The notes beneath the pieces are model-generated. The model made no database searches. It was not told the origin of the DNA and saw nothing but the letters and a program-made list of their open reading frames with translations. Positions 1 through 11,727 of a stretch of DNA of 64,000 bases are shown here, piece after piece (within the stretch, counting starts at the first letter, position 1; each line of letters opens with the position of its first letter). This DNA comes from Metaphire vulgaris. Lineage: Eukaryota; Annelida; Clitellata; Crassiclitellata; Megascolecidae. Made by a program: the position numbers and the translations under genes. The stretch spans positions 12,449,845 to 12,513,844 of the forward strand of contig CM030852.1 in assembly GCA_018105865.1 (NCBI GenBank), written 5' to 3'.

Positions 1-445
1 GGAATACTATGTTAAAAGTATAATATTATAGCAAATAGCTGTCTATAGCATTTACCACCGAAATATTTTATTTATTTATTGGTTAACACTTAGGCCTAGT
101 CTTACATTAGTCTTGTTTTCAGTAGCGTCATTTCACACTTTTCTTAGGGGTCAAGACATTTTGTGGCAATTTTTTAACAATTTTTGGCCAATATTTTGCA
201 CATTTCACATTTATTTATTTATTTATTTAATACATTATTTTTCATTTCCTTGAGGCCACGGCACCTTCCCTGCCCCCCATCCCTAAATGACGCCTCTGCT
301 TATTATTATTATAACAGTTTTATATGGCATGCCATACATTTATCATAATTATGCAATATTAAGTGCTACAAAACTTGCTTGGCCCGCCAAGGGTCTAAAC
401 ATTTTTGTGCGGCCCGCAAGAGCATGAAGGTTGGACAACGCTGAT
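1..445. repeat. Nested MITE remnants at window edge
   Basis: No gene is seen. The right part (about 365-443) ends in GTTGGACAACGCTG, the same terminus as the complete hAT-type MITE at 9047-9542, so this is the 3' end of a relative whose left end is not evident in the window. Inside lies a roughly 179-bp unit (120-298) bounded by CAGTAGCGTCATTT and AAATGACGCCTCTG, inverted repeats of each other. A truncated piece of that unit is also nested in the 9047 element. No clear target duplication was found for it. Confidence 0.5.
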
Positions 446-844
446 CTAGATAGTGTCTGTGGGGATTTTAAATGCATGGTTCATTCTATCAAAGACTATG
501 ACCATTGTAGCAAAATACGGACCATTGGCAAGTGGGGGGCGCAAAACTTCTAATCATGGGGGCCAACCATTTGTTGCTTAATGTATGTAGCATTAAGTAT
601 AGGGTCCCAACTCAAAAGTCTAAACCCCTGGGCCCCGGTGGAGCCGCCACTGCCGCGAAGCCTGGACCAATCAAAATTAAATAGGATACGTGTCGGCCAA
701 TTTGTCCTTTTCCATAACACAGGCCGACACATATTGTTACGAGTAATCAAATATTCATGAATGATATAATTCAGCTGATATTACAGCGCCCTGTTGATTA
801 AGATTTCATGTTCTAATTACTGTATAAAGCTATGTTCTGTTCCA
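446..844. other. Upstream spacer of gene unit 1
   Basis: This resembles the stretches at about 12,505-12,720 and 55,560-55,900, each lying upstream of a promoter module of the same gene family. Shared phrases include one around GCATGGTT (472-482) and one around GGACCAAT (664-671). It is interrupted at 530-653 by a reverse-oriented partial copy of the CAGTGGCGGCTC MITE found complete at 55,986-56,187. No coding potential was recognised. Confidence 0.45.
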
Positions 845-1115
845 TGGGGACGCTCAGACGTTAACTGCAGGGCACAGTAATTGAAGGCGAATGACGTCTT
901 TACGGCCTTTCATGTTTGACTTGATATGTCACTACAATACATCGTTTTCAAATAAACATCTTGACATAATTTATTATGTTGCGACAGACCTACGGCACTT
1001 TTAATATTTGAATAAATATTGAGGCAGAATAAGCTTGGGCAGTAGTTTGTGAAGCCGCGGCTAATTGCTTTCCTGACTAAGTAACAGTTGAGAGTTAAAT
1101 CGCTTTTCAGGCGAA
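845..1115 (+). promoter_or_regulatory. Promoter module of copy 1
   Basis: Conserved block 850-905 contains a CRE-like ATGACGTC at 891-898, followed by AATAAATATTGAG (TATA-like) at 1011-1023, about 95 bp before the ATG at 1116. The tract ending TTTTCAG lies just upstream of the start. The same modules in the same order precede most other family members. The promoter role is inferred from conservation and position. Confidence 0.6.
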
Positions 1116-4100
1116 ATGTCGTCTTTTTTCTTTCGAGCGATGATTCTTCTGTTGGTCGTTGATTTAAATCGATCGTTTGCTTCGAAATACCACGACAAAG
1201 GCACCGACACAGAATATGAAGTGACATCAGTGGAGAAAAGTAAGTCATTATAAAGCAAGATAAGAATGCAATATATTCGTCAAATTGTGCATTTTAGTCA
1301 CAGTAAATCTGTCACTAACAATTTGAAATACGATGCTCGCCTTCAAAGGACAAATGACATCCACAGTGTATCTAATTACCTGAAGGATATGTAATTGGAC
1401 TAACAGTCCAACATTTCGTTTGAGGTACTCAAAATCCAGGGATGTAGTCCTCGAGACCGCGGTCTTGGTCTCGAGACCGCTCGAGACCGATTTTTTGTGG
1501 TCTTGGTCTTGTCTTGGTCTCGACTGCTAAGGTCTTGGTCTTGGTCTTGGTCTCGGTAATGGCGGTCTTGGTCTCGGTCTCGGTCTTGAAGAATTGGTCT
1601 CGGAAATTTTTCGAGACCACTATATTATTATAAGAAATATCGCGGTACGTAACAACTGGGCGACGAACGACGGATACGATCGAGTATAGGTTGGAGGGGA
1701 GGGGTCACAGGGAAGGGGTGGGCGGGAGCGTTGTAGGAGGAGTGAGGATGGGTGTGCGAGAAGGGAAGAGGAGGACTAAGAGGAGAGGAGGAGGATGGGT
1801 GGTTAAGAAGAATGGAAATGTAGGTAAGTTGTATTAAGCTATATAGAATAAGTCTATCAATAAAACGATACAGCAAAGCAGTTGTCAATCATCATGGATT
1901 AGAAACATGTTGGCAAACATCGCTCAGCCGTAGATCGCCTTTGAACTAAAACATTTGTAACCCTCCCCTTAGAAAGCAACTAAAGAATTTACGGATTTAT
2001 ATATGTAGGCCTATGTACATTTTCTCGCTTGACTGTCCGAAACATACTCCGGTTACATTTGCCACCCCCTCCCACCACCCTTCCCTTTATGAAGTGGGCA
2101 TTGACCGTTGACCTGCAGTAGCCAACTTCAAAGATCTGCCAACCATCAAGCGCCTTGCAGGAGCTCTCCTTTGAACTCAACTTCAAACATTTCCCAGCCC
2201 TCTTAACTTTATAGACTTGTATCCAACGTAAGGTTTTGTCTGGCTGGATTCGGATCATTTCGGTTCGGCAGCAGTCAAAGCCACTGCTAAGGATTTTATT
2301 ATGGATTACATAGTCCATGAAGAAAATCTTCCCACTCTAACAACTCCGGAGAATCCTGCCTAGACTGGTGATACAGAAGAGTTGAACACGCCATCTGCAA
2401 GTATGTGTACAGTACTTGAGTGAGTACATTTTTTTGCATTATGTCATCAGGTGGTCTTGGTCTTGGTCTCGATGGTACTGGTCTTGGTCTTGGTCTTGGT
2501 CTCGATGGTAGTGGTCTCGGTCTCGGTCTTGGTCTCGATTGGTAGTGGTCTTGGTCTTGGTCTTGGTCTTGATGATTAGTGGTCTTGGTCTTGCTTGGTC
2601 TCGGAACTTCTGGTCTTGACTACATCTCTGTCAAAATCTCATATATCCATTCGAGAGCATAGATTTTAGAAACGTTTGATACGTTCTCACCTCGAAAAAC
2701 ACGTCATTTTAAGTTGTTAAAAGAATCGTTTTTTAAATGCGGCTTTTCTATTTGCGTGAAAATACCGCAGTTATAAGATGTCATCTGCGGGCAAATAGTG
2801 TAAGGGGCTGTCCATTAATTACGCCAACAGTTTAGGGGGAGGGGTTTGAAAAAGTTTGACAGTTGTTGACAGAGGAGAAGATGGAACAATATATTCAAGC
2901 GAGGAATCAGCTTAGCAGGTAGGAATATATTTAAGCGAGGAAGTCTTTTTCCATGGCCAACTGCTCATTAAGCCATGTTCCCGGTCAAGGATAAATCATT
3001 GAACAAAATGCTAGAATATTTACAATATATCAGAGTAGGATATAGCCAAGTTCGTCCGTCATTTTGACGGTCAAGAAGCTAAAAAATAAACAAACAGTTA
3101 AATAGGGAGTTGCATATAACAGCGGTTCTCAACCCGTGGTCCGCGAGAGTGGGTCTTGTGGTCCGCGGAAAATACAGAAAAAACGTTAATAAAAGTTAAA
3201 CGTATTGCTATAAGGTTTTTCGGCTTGTCAATAATATAATTTTAGTAAGTTGCGACAAGATTTTTTGCTTGTCGTGATTTTTCTAAATTTTTAGGCGGTC
3301 CGCGAGAAATTTGTGATCTTCAAAAGTGGTCCGCGAGGCAAAGGGGACTGAGAACCACTGGCATATAATATGACTCATTATTAGAATGATTGGATAATTA
3401 ATTGGCGTAAATATGTTCGATGCCTTTCAGAAAAATTTCTATTCGTCTCGAAATTGGATATTACTCCATTTGAAGCTTCTTCTGTCACTAAATTCGAACA
3501 GTTCATCGCCGTTTCATGTAGTTCTTCGTTAGGGAAACAAAATGGCTCGTTTCTTATTCTTTCGCATATTCGCATTTATGAGGACAGATATCCATTCAGC
3601 CTTCTGTTCGCAATAAGCATGGACGATATCGGTTTTCCATTTGACATGGCATGGAACAAGAAGACACGGAATCTCTTTGTTATGAGCCGACCCACAGGTG
3701 TTTGGCAGGTAAAATGGGAAGATCATTTGGTGAAGAAGTTCTCATGTCCACCGGTAGCCAAAGTAGGTTTTATATCACTCACAAACGAAGGACAAGTGCT
3801 AATAATTGAAGAAGATTACGGGATTACCTACATTTGCAACATCAACGGAACGCCCACGAGAAATGTATGGTTTGTGAAGAATATTTCCTATAGTCTTAAT
3901 ACAACATTTGGTCGATATTCGTTTCAATTCGCATATTACGATCCCCGTTGGAATTATCGAAAGGGTTACAATCCAGTTTATTTGCATCTGAATGAAATGA
4001 AAGACTTCAGCTTAGAATCGATTCATGACGTGAATGGAACGAGCGAGCGCATCATTCCGCCAACGATTGTAAAACGCTTCTCGTTCTTCATGTTGAGTTA

Positions 4101-4427
4101 CGTTCCAGAGAAATGCAATGAGTTTGATGTCTTCAAAGTAAGGATTGAACGCAGGAGAAAAATCGACGAGCATTTCGAAGCACGGTACAGCAGTTTGGAT
4201 GAAAGTTTGATAGACGAGTTTTATTCAAACAGAGGTGATCGTTTATATTATTATTTTCCTGTTACGAGGTGCTTCGTTCCAAGGATTCTGGTGACTTGCG
4301 GGCAGTGTCAAAGGAGTCAATATTGTCTATTTCATATTATTTCGACAGCGGTACAAATCAACTAATCGCTGCCTTGTCGAATGTCTACCATGAGGACCAG
4401 GAACTCTTCATTCTACTTTTGCAATGA
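1116..4427 (+). CDS. Secreted propeller-like family, copy 1 (C-terminal frameshift)
   Basis: Two exons: 1116-1239 and 3431-4427, with a phase-1 GT-AG intron of 2,191 bp (donor GTAAGT, acceptor TTTCAG). Exon 1 encodes a leader starting MSSFFFRAMILLLVVD. Exon 2 carries the family core: HIRIYEDRYPF, a Trp-rich blade GVWQVKWEDH, a DG-type turn region, LYVC-like strand and the RCF motif. Relative to copy 3, one A is missing near 4,283, so the frame runs into TAA at 4363-4365, whereas the conserved tail (SYYFDSG... to LLLQ) is still readable in the -1 frame to TGA 4425-4427. It is either a recent pseudogene, an allele with a replaced tail, or an assembly indel. The core is otherwise open. Its closest relative is copy 3. 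Function is unknown; extracellular secretion is inferred from the leader. Confidence 0.7.
1437..2630. mobile_element. Non-autonomous hAT-like element in intron 1
   Basis: Termini CAGGGATGTAGTC and GACTACATCTCTG are inverted repeats with one mismatch, and the element is flanked by a perfect 8-bp duplication TCAAAATC (1429-1436 and 2631-2638), the hAT signature. Both ends are filled with GGTCTTGG/GGTCTCGG simple repeats (1438-1620 and 2453-2625). The middle (about 1,640-2,440) has no recognisable transposase. Short open frames inside are not convincing genes. Confidence 0.75.
2804..2881. mobile_element. Fragment of GGGGCTGTCC MITE
   Basis: The left end of the element that is complete at 36,485-36,899 and 51,266-51,671 (GGGGCTGTCCATTAATTACG...). 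It breaks off after the GTTGTTGACAG motif, so only about 78 bp remains. Confidence 0.6.
3120..3360. mobile_element. hAT-type MITE, 241 bp
   Basis: Starts CAGCGGTTCTCAACC and ends GAGAACCACTG, with a perfect 8-bp target duplication GCATATAA (3112-3119 and 3361-3368). The internal 'ggtccgcga' repeats are typical of this widespread hAT MITE type. It lies in intron 1 only 70 bp before exon 2. Confidence 0.85.
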
Positions 4428-4470
4428 ATATCTGTACTGTGTCCGCATATCTTGAAAATGCAGAACTATA

Positions 4471-4526
<56 letters not shown>

Positions 4527-5418
4527 AACTTAATGGAATAATCGATCGAAAACAGCGTTTAGTCCCAATTTAATATAAGGGATTACATGTTCATGAATGT
4601 AGAAAATCTGCCAAGTGTCAATCGTCTATTGCTAAGAACACGACATTAGCTTTCATTTATTTCAGTTAATTCTGCGAACAATAATAATTATAGAATGTTG
4701 TTATGCATCATTGAAATCTGCATTCTGAGCACTAACACATTTAAGGGACACGCATTACTATTTTCACGTTGAATACGCACTAAACCATTAGACCGATGAA
4801 AAACATAGGCCTAATTAGGCCTATATTCCAAAACTGTTGAGCATTCTAAGAATTTGCACATCGAATGTCAAATATACACTATACTGTTATGTGGCTACAA
4901 CAGGTATTATATTATATTATATTTATATTATATTATATATTTATATTATATATTTATATTATATTATATATATTATAGATATTATAGTTAACTTATAGCT
5001 AAGTGTTTTAAGAACTTACCCATATTGTAAGCAGTCAGTATAGGTTATATATTCATTGTAAGATTTTTATTATTTACCGCACTTCGTATGAAGAAATACA
5101 TTTGTTAAACACCTATTTGTTGCGTTTGACGTTGTTTACTGTCCAATGCATGTAGGCGTGTTATATCCGTTGAATTGTGCATGGATATTTTTACACCCTC
5201 CTAACATTCTTCAACACTCCCAATTTGAGGTCGACACCCTTAAATTTGGTAATGAGACAATGGTATGCATTCAAAATGCATACTAATTAGCTCCGGACAC
5301 CCCCCTCCCCCAATTTGAGGTCGACACTCCACAAATACACAATCCTAGAAATATCTCTGGAATTGTGGACTTTCATTTCATGGATCTACAGCACCGAAAA
5401 TCGTCGAGCTATGGATTT
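4428..5418. other. 3' flank and spacer of copy 1
   Basis: No gene. It holds an (AT)n microsatellite (about 4478-4522), a TATAT/TATTA-rich tract (4904-4982), and a near-palindromic repeat at about 5,190-5,350 with two copies of AATTTGAGGTCGACAC; the same repeat occurs at about 21,235-21,395 and, inverted, at about 43,500-43,660. The whole spacer is repeated at 20,430-21,443. Confidence 0.6.
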
Positions 5419-5935
5419 AGGGCTGTCCATTAATTACGTCAACAATTTAGGGGGTGCTTGAAAAAGTTTGACAGTTGTTGACATGGGGAGGGGAGTCAAG
5501 GGAAGTTGACGTTAACAATTTCACTTTTTACAAATAATCAAAAAAAATAGGAAATTTCATTGAATACTACTTATTACAAAGGAAAAAGCCATGTCAAAAA
5601 AGGTCATCACCACCACATTTTGACACTCGATGAGTAAAAAAAGGAAAAATGGTCATCGCCGGGTCTGGAGCGATTGGGAGAGGGATGGGAAAAGAAAAAG
5701 GGTTTTAGAGAGGGAAGAGGAACGAGGGTTAGGGGCCTGTGGGGTAGGGTGGGGCGGGTATGGGTTGGGGCCTGGGAGGAGATGTGTTGGGGCCGGAGCG
5801 ATTGAGAGAGGGATGGAGAGAGGGAAGGGATTTGGAGAGGGATGGGGGTAGGACAGGGCGGGTATGGGTTGGGGCCTGGGTGATTGGGAGAGGGGTGCGG
5901 TGAGGGAAGGGGGACGGGAGTTTGAGCTGCAATTA
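5419..5935. repeat. MITE 5' part fused to G-rich minisatellite
   Basis: 5,419-5,655 is the left half of the GGGGCTGTCC MITE family. It passes directly into a purine/G-rich minisatellite (5,660-5,935) whose unit is roughly GGGGCGATTGGGAGAGGGAT. Open frames through it (Pro/Ser-rich on the minus strand, Gly/Arg-rich on the plus strand) are artefacts of composition. Duplicated at 21,444-21,955. Confidence 0.65.
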
Positions 5936-6264
5936 AGACATTTCGTTAAATGCTCCGTTGATAATACAGTTTTGATTAAACAATATTTGGTTGTCAATGA
6001 CAACAGCGTCTTGCAATATATGCCGTGTATCCGTCGGACGGACGGACATCGAGAATTATATAATAAAGAAACACTACTTTACAGATGAGTGATGATGTCA
6101 GATGACGTCATCTGTATTTTCTTTATGCGCCCATGCAGTAAGTCAAATGCATGCTGTCTGACAAACTGAACGCGATATACAAGTTACACTTATACACTTT
6201 ACTCAATAATTTTTTTCTATTACTGCATTACTAATTTGCTATAGTAGTGAGAAATGAAAATATA

Positions 6265-6455
6265 ATTTTCGGGTAAAAACGGGTATACCCGTACCCGTCG
6301 CGCTATACCCGTACCCGTACGCTATACCCGTACCCGACCCGTACCCGAAAAGATGTGTACCCTACCCTACCCGTACCCCTACCCGCGGGTACGGGTATAC
6401 CCGCGGGTACGGGTATACCTGCACATCTCTACTGGCTACGCCACTGAAAAAATCG
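6265..6455. repeat. GGGTACCCG palindromic repeat element
   Basis: Dense alternation of CCCGTACCCG and GGGTACGGGTATACCCG words, highly self-complementary, ending near TGGCTACGCCACTG. A duplicate is at 24,292-24,480. No coding potential. Confidence 0.55.
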
Positions 6456-6589
6456 TTGGTAAATGAAGGAGAAGAGCATTTTACAGCAAAGGGGTCCACG
6501 TGTCTTATTACTACAATGTATTCATTGTCACTGTCAAACATAGTGAGCCGTTATATTCGCATACGCTTGAATTATATGATTATTTATCC

Positions 6590-6770
6590 CTTTAAACACG
6601 GGGAAAATCTCTCTTAGCAAAAACATCACTCGAACTAACAAGTGGCTTTTTACCATTAAACATTATGGACCTTGCATTTGGAATAGTATTCCAGACCAAA
6701 TTAAGAGTTTAAATATTCTCATAGTATTTAAATTTCAATAAAATCTTTTCTTCTAGACAATGACTTATGG
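6590..6770 (+). mobile_element. Non-LTR retrotransposon C-terminal scrap
   Basis: Translates, with frameshifts, to a phrase like YGPCIWNSIPDQIKSL, matching the usual C-terminal end of CR1/L2-type LINE reverse transcriptase proteins (P.IWNSLP..I...). Duplicated at about 24,610-24,790. The following 6,780-8,200 holds only repeats and an interspersed CAATCAATCAAT tract (7,553-7,572); no gene was recognised there. Confidence 0.5.
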
Positions 6771-8199
6771 CTATAAATATTGACTTTCTTTGTATTCATT
6801 TGACGAATTTTTATTCCAATTAGTGATAACAAAATAAACTTCATTCATTCAACATTTATTCCTCTAGATCTAGCATACTACTTTTATACTGCCTGATAGG
6901 TCAAACTAAGTTCAAAAAAGTCAAAGTCCTTTCCGAGCCTCATGGGCTCATAGGGCGGCGCTGATCTCCGTTGCTGTAGCCCTCAGCCAGGCATGCAAGG
7001 CACGGATACGCCCCCATGATACGCCCCCCATCAACTAAGTTACTACTATAAAATTAAGTTGCCCACTTATCGAGATATCATTATCCCTTAGGTCAATTTT
7101 TTCCACTCAATGAAACTTGCTTATTTATTTATGCTGCTTTTTAAAGGGTTTAATATTGCTAAAAAATGTATCATCTATTGCAACTGCTTGCTACTTTAAG
7201 GAGCATTCTCACGGGAACTTCGTTCCCTTTTGACATCAATTTTCACCTCAGGTAAATTTGATGTTTTGTAAGTACATACACACTGTGTAGTGCTATTATT
7301 GATAATAACATTTTTATCATGTTACTTGATATTTAACAATTGTGTTCCAGATTTGTTGGCATATTTACCTTGTCATTACCTTGATTGTAAAATCTATCAT
7401 TAGTTTAGTTCTGATTTAAATATCTTACTATTTTCTTTTGCTATTCTGTTCTCACTTATTGTATTAATTAGGGTTATTTTTGCTCTGTTATTTTATTGTA
7501 CTTTGATATATTCTATGCAACTACTTTTGAGTTGAGTTGAAATAAATCACCAATCAATCAATCAATCAATCAAGTGTCGTATGTCTTCGCTCGAATGTCT
7601 ATTCCTGTAACATGAACCTAAAACTCGACGAGACAGGTATCTCGCACTACAGAGTTGGACTTTCAAATGCATTGTTTATTGTATCAACAGCTCTAAACAC
7701 CTAAGCAAAATAGAGGCCGCAAAGTCCAGAATGTTAAAAAAAATAGGAACTATATCTTCACTGATTCCCATAACATGCACATTTTGTTACGAATACTTAA
7801 TCTGTCCGCTGTAGAACCGTCCGTAACCGTCTGTTGTGAACGGTTCTACAGCGGAAGGCCGCTTTCGACGGGACTCGCCACCGTGAGTGCTGGGGCGGCG
7901 GCGCTTCCTTCGTTCCCATCAGGGCGGAGTGTACGCTGTCTTGTGTTATCCTACGTTCGCCATCGGCATGCCAAATTATGTCAACGCGCCTTTGACTTCG
8001 GCCTTCGTCGTGCGTACGGCGCTATAGAATTCGTCGAGAAAGATAAAGATAATCAAATATCCTTAATTTATAATATGCAATTAACTTTACAACGCAGTTG
8101 ATTATAATCTAATGTCGGACGACCAAATACACGACACTGATTTCCTTGTCTTACCAATTATCAGACTGTGTTCTGAATTATATTTTTAGTATTAAGTTG

Positions 8200-8472
8200 C
8201 GCTGTGTTGAATGCTCACGCTCAGCTAACTGCAGGACACAGTAATCGAAGGCAGATGACGTCTTTACGGCCTGCAATATTACGACTACAAAGCACCCTTT
8301 CATCTATACGTCATAACAAATTATTATGTTGTTAGAGAATATACAGTACACTGTATACATACAACGCTTTTATTTTCTGAATAAATATTGAGGCTGAGTA
8401 AGTTTGCGCATCAGTTCGTGAAACCGCGGCTGAATATAGCTGACATTTTACAGAAATCGCTTTTCAGTCGAA
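8200..8472 (+). promoter_or_regulatory. Promoter module of copy 2
   Basis: CRE-like ATGACGTC at 8255-8262, AATAAATATTGAG at 8380-8392, and the TTTTCAG tract five bases before the ATG at 8473. Nearly identical to 26,170-26,441 upstream of copy 4. Confidence 0.65.
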
Positions 8473-10589
8473 ATGTCGTCTTTTATGGGTCGAGCGATGA
8501 TTCTTCTGTTGGTCGTTGATTTAAATCGATCGTTTGCTTCGATCTATTACGATAACAACACCGACACAGAATATGAAGTGATATCAGTGGAGAAAAGTAA
8601 GTCAAGTTAAAGCAAGATAACACTGTAATGTATTCGCCAAATTATGCATTTTCTAGTGACAGTAAGATCATCACTGAGTATTTGGAATGCGATGCTCGCC
8701 TTCAAAGACAAATGACATCCGAAATAATCTTGTTTGACAAGCACACTATCTCTTATATCCTTTGAAAGCGCTTCTCCGATAGGAACGAGTTTGGACGAGG
8801 TGGGAGGGACATTTGAAACAGTAAACGGATTCAAAGGCTATCTCGGAAAACTAGCTTATTGAATGCAGAAGGTTATATCAGTGTTTTTCACACAGGCTTA
8901 CTTAGCCTCCTAAACCACTTAAAATCACATTACTATTAACCGCATCTATCCTTTGAGTGCATGGGCTTCTAAATATCTGAAATAAGACAATTGCGATTAC
9001 ATAATGAATAGATGCCAGATCTCAACTTCGCATAGATGCATTATTACAGGGGTGTCCAACTTAAATCAGATGGCAGGCCGCATTGGACCACAAGCCCAAC
9101 TTCGCGGGCCGCACATGATAACATGTACCGATAATACCTTGCAGTAGCGTCATTTCACACTTTTCTTGGGGGCGAGTTTATCGCCGAGATAATTTTTTGG
9201 CCAATTTTGGCAAAATTTTTGCAAATTATGGGCAATTTTTGGCAAATTTTTGGCAATTTTTAAGAAATTTTTGGCAATGTTTAAGAAATTTTTGGAAATT
9301 TTTAACAAATTTTTGGCAATGTTGGCAAATTTTTGACCAATTTTGGCAAATTTGAAAATTTTTGACATTTCTTGGAAAATTTAGTACATTTTCGGCAATT
9401 CTTTGCACATTTTACATTTATTAAATAAACCTAGTCCTAAAATAAAGGTAATAACCGGTCCTATAGCTAAAATTGTAATTTTCCCAAACTCGGTGGCGGG
9501 CCGGATGAAACTGTCCCGCGGGCCGCCAGTTGGACAACCCTGCATTATTAGATAGATTGGATAATTGGTGTAACAGTGTTTCGTTATCTTTCAGAAAAAT
9601 TTCAAATCATCTCGATTATGGATCTTGCTCCGTTTCAAGTTACGTCGATCACTAAGTTTGGACAGTTTTTCGCTGTTCTATGTATTCATAAGAACTGGAT
9701 TAGAACTAATTCGCATATTCGCATTTATGAAGACAGACATCCGTTTAACCTTCCCTTTGTAATATACACTGGAGAACTCGAATCTGCTTTTGACGTTTTA
9801 TGGAACAAGAAAACCGAGAGTCTCTTCATGCACAGCGACTCAGAAGGAGTCTGGCAGATAAGATGGGAGGATCATTTACCGAGAAAGTTCTCATGTCCCT
9901 CAGCAGTGAATCCAGAGTATATGTCAATTTCAAAAGACGGACACGTGCTAGTAATTGGCAAAGAGAACACTCATCTTTACATGTACGTTTGCAACATGAA
10001 CGAAGACCTCATTCGCAAAATAGGCTTATCATTCGTGCAGACAACATGGTATACTCTTCAGTCACCATTTGGGGAATATTCTTTTGATGCCATACATTAC
10101 GATGCTCGTTTGAAGGATCAGATGGACTCCCCTGAAGTTGAGTTGAGTCTGAATGAGAGGATTGACTCCAACATAGAATCGATTCTTGACGTGAATAGAA
10201 CGGATGAGTGGGACTCTGCGTCAGCGAATAAGAAACGCTTCTCGCTCTTCACTATGAACTATGATCCAGAGAATTGTAATGATTTTCATTGGTACAATGT
10301 AACGATTGAACGCAGGATCAACGTCAAGAAGAATTTAACAATCGAATACAGCGCCTCAGACGAAAATTTGGTTGACGTGTTTCTACAAAGGATTGGAAAT
10401 CGATTCTTTTATGGTTTTAATTCTAAAACAAAGAGATGCTTCGATCCATGGGCTCAAATATGGAGGAGAGATTTGTCTGTTTCATATTATTACGACAACG
10501 ATGACTATCGATTAATCGTCGTCTTCATGAACACCATCGATTATAAAAGCCAGAAAACCTTCATTTTCCGTGCACAACAAATAATCTGA
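8473..10589 (+). CDS. Secreted propeller-like family, copy 2
   Basis: Exons 8473-8596 and 9595-10589, with a phase-1 intron of 998 bp; predicted 372 aa. Leader residues 1-23 (MSSFMGRAMILLLVVD...) resemble a signal peptide with cleavage near FAS. The mature part has HIRIYEDRHPF, WNKKTESLF, GVWQIRWEDHL, SISKDGHVLVIG, LYMYVCN, PENCNDF and KRCFDP. N-glycosylation sequons NRT and NVT are visible. Open throughout exon 2. Compared with copies 4-6 the ancestral stop (CAA TAA) has become CAA CAA, extending the protein by a few residues to a TGA. Closest relative by position and flanks is copy 4, yet parts of exon 2 (SEGVWQIRWEDHLPRKF) match copy 5 better, suggesting conversion. Role unknown. Confidence 0.85.
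8785..8945 (+). mobile_element. LINE 3' end in intron 2
   Basis: Matches the 3' terminus of the LINE at 30,362-31,519, including the codons for LDEVGV, VNGFKGYL and the stop, and the downstream tail with CCTCCTAAACCACTTAAAAT. The same insert sits at about 26,755-26,910 in intron 4, so it predates the segmental duplication. Confidence 0.75.
9047..9542. mobile_element. hAT-type MITE, 496 bp, post-duplication insertion
   Basis: Termini CAGGGGTGTCCAAC and GTTGGACAACCCTG, with an 8-bp target duplication CATTATTA (9039-9046 and 9543-9550). The interior includes a truncated CAGTAGCGTCATTT unit and TTTTTGGCAA-type repeats. The paralogous site in intron 4 (around 27,015) is empty, so the insertion came after the duplication; it accounts for the 998 versus 500 bp intron difference. 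Confidence 0.88.
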
Positions 10590-11577
10590 CTTTGATCGTA
10601 TCTTGAAAAAGCACAATAAGAGACGTAAATTCACGTAATGGAATAATGTCTAGCAGACGATTTTTGTCCGCATCCTGTAATAAGGGTTTCGCTGTTTAAA
10701 TATCCGTGTGTCGAAGACACTGTACATCTCAGTCATCTTCAAACATGTTCACGTCTTTAGACTGGCGTTAGTTCAATCGCTACGATAAAGATTGGAAACT
10801 CTTCATTTTGCTTGTGCAATCATTAATCGGACTTTCATCGTATCTTGAAAAACCAAAACATTAACAGACCTAATTGCATAAAGTCTAGCAGTCGTTTTTT
10901 TCTTATCATATAATAAAGGTTTCTCTGGTTAAACATCGGCGTGTTGAAGCTATTGAATAAATATCTCAGTCATCTTCAAACATGCTCATGATATATGACG
11001 CAAATGTCTTTTAACACGGCTAAAGCATTGCTGAGCTTCTCTGCAAACGTCTTCTACGAAGGGATGTCATCAGTTCAATTCATTTTGTGAAAATTTAATG
11101 CCTGCATAAACAGTTGACGTCTCTATTAAAAAATTCAAAAATATTTATGCGTAGGCCTACCATTGTTTTTACACGAGCAAACAAATCACTGGTCATTAGA
11201 CATATGCATTTATAACAATGACCGTGTTGTAGAATATAAAGTACACTGTGACCATATGAAAACATGCCACTCTAATGACTCTATTTATGTCCATAACTTT
11301 GGCAAATGTGAACCGATTTTCAAAATGTTTTCATTGCTTGACTCAGAAATAAATGGGAGGCAATGCGAAATATATATTATTTACGTGCAAAACGGCCACT
11401 TAGTAAAACTATCAGAAGCAGAAAATAGCGAATATTGTCAGTGATATAAATGCATCTGTCTACTAATGACCAGTGATCTTCCTCTCATGTCACTTTCCTA
11501 CTTCTTCTGAATCAATCATCTCAAAAAATTTTCAACCATGCTATTTCATGTGCTGCACCAAAGCAGTAGCATAGCTG
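10590..11577. other. 3' flank of copy 2
   Basis: Colinear with 28,046-29,035. It contains a partial internal repeat (about 10,595-10,750 against 10,810-10,990: CTTTCATCGTATCTTGAAAA..., AACATG). Segment 11,227-11,430 is the reverse complement of the corresponding segment downstream of copies 5 and 6 (about 35,152-35,360 and 44,682-44,885), i.e. a local inversion. No convincing gene. Confidence 0.5.
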
Positions 11578-11725
11578 ATGTTCCGGAATAGGAAGCAAAT
11601 CGAGAAAAAAGGTCGTCAAGCAAGCGCCAATCTTGAACTGATCAGAATAGGGGACCAGTCCCCTAGTCCTAGTCGACGCCAATCAAATAAAGCTAATAAA
11701 CTAATAAAAAAATTGAGAAGAAACG
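11578..11725. repeat. Dispersed repeat Q, partial
   Basis: Shared with 29,040-29,168 (same orientation) and 35,985-36,110 (reverse complement). It includes GGACCAGTCCCC and the phrase CGCCAATCAAATAAAGC. It marks the right edge of the segmental duplication. Element class unknown. Confidence 0.5.
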
Positions 11726-11727
11726 TC

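Larger units (their letters stand above)
3370..11725. repeat. Segmental duplication, copy A
   Basis: Colinear with 19,110-29,168. It runs from the last bases of intron 1 through exon 2 of copy 1, the spacer, all of gene 2, and its 3' flank. Non-coding parts look about 95% identical by eye. Main differences: copy A carries the 9047-9542 hAT element; copy B carries an extra ~2-kb block (about 22,095-24,068) and an insertion of about 0.24 kb before exon 2. Confidence 0.85.

Noticed and set aside
4280..4430. Programmed ribosomal frameshift in copies 1 and 8
   Set aside because: No X-XXY-YYZ heptamer or obvious downstream structure; single-base loss relative to copy 3 explains copy 1. Mentioned as a finding only because of the coincidence of position.
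7775..8101. Frames duplicated at 7,775-8,101 and 25,812-26,069
   Set aside because: Present in both duplicates but with indels that change the frame and length; no recognisable domain; non-coding spacer is the simpler view.
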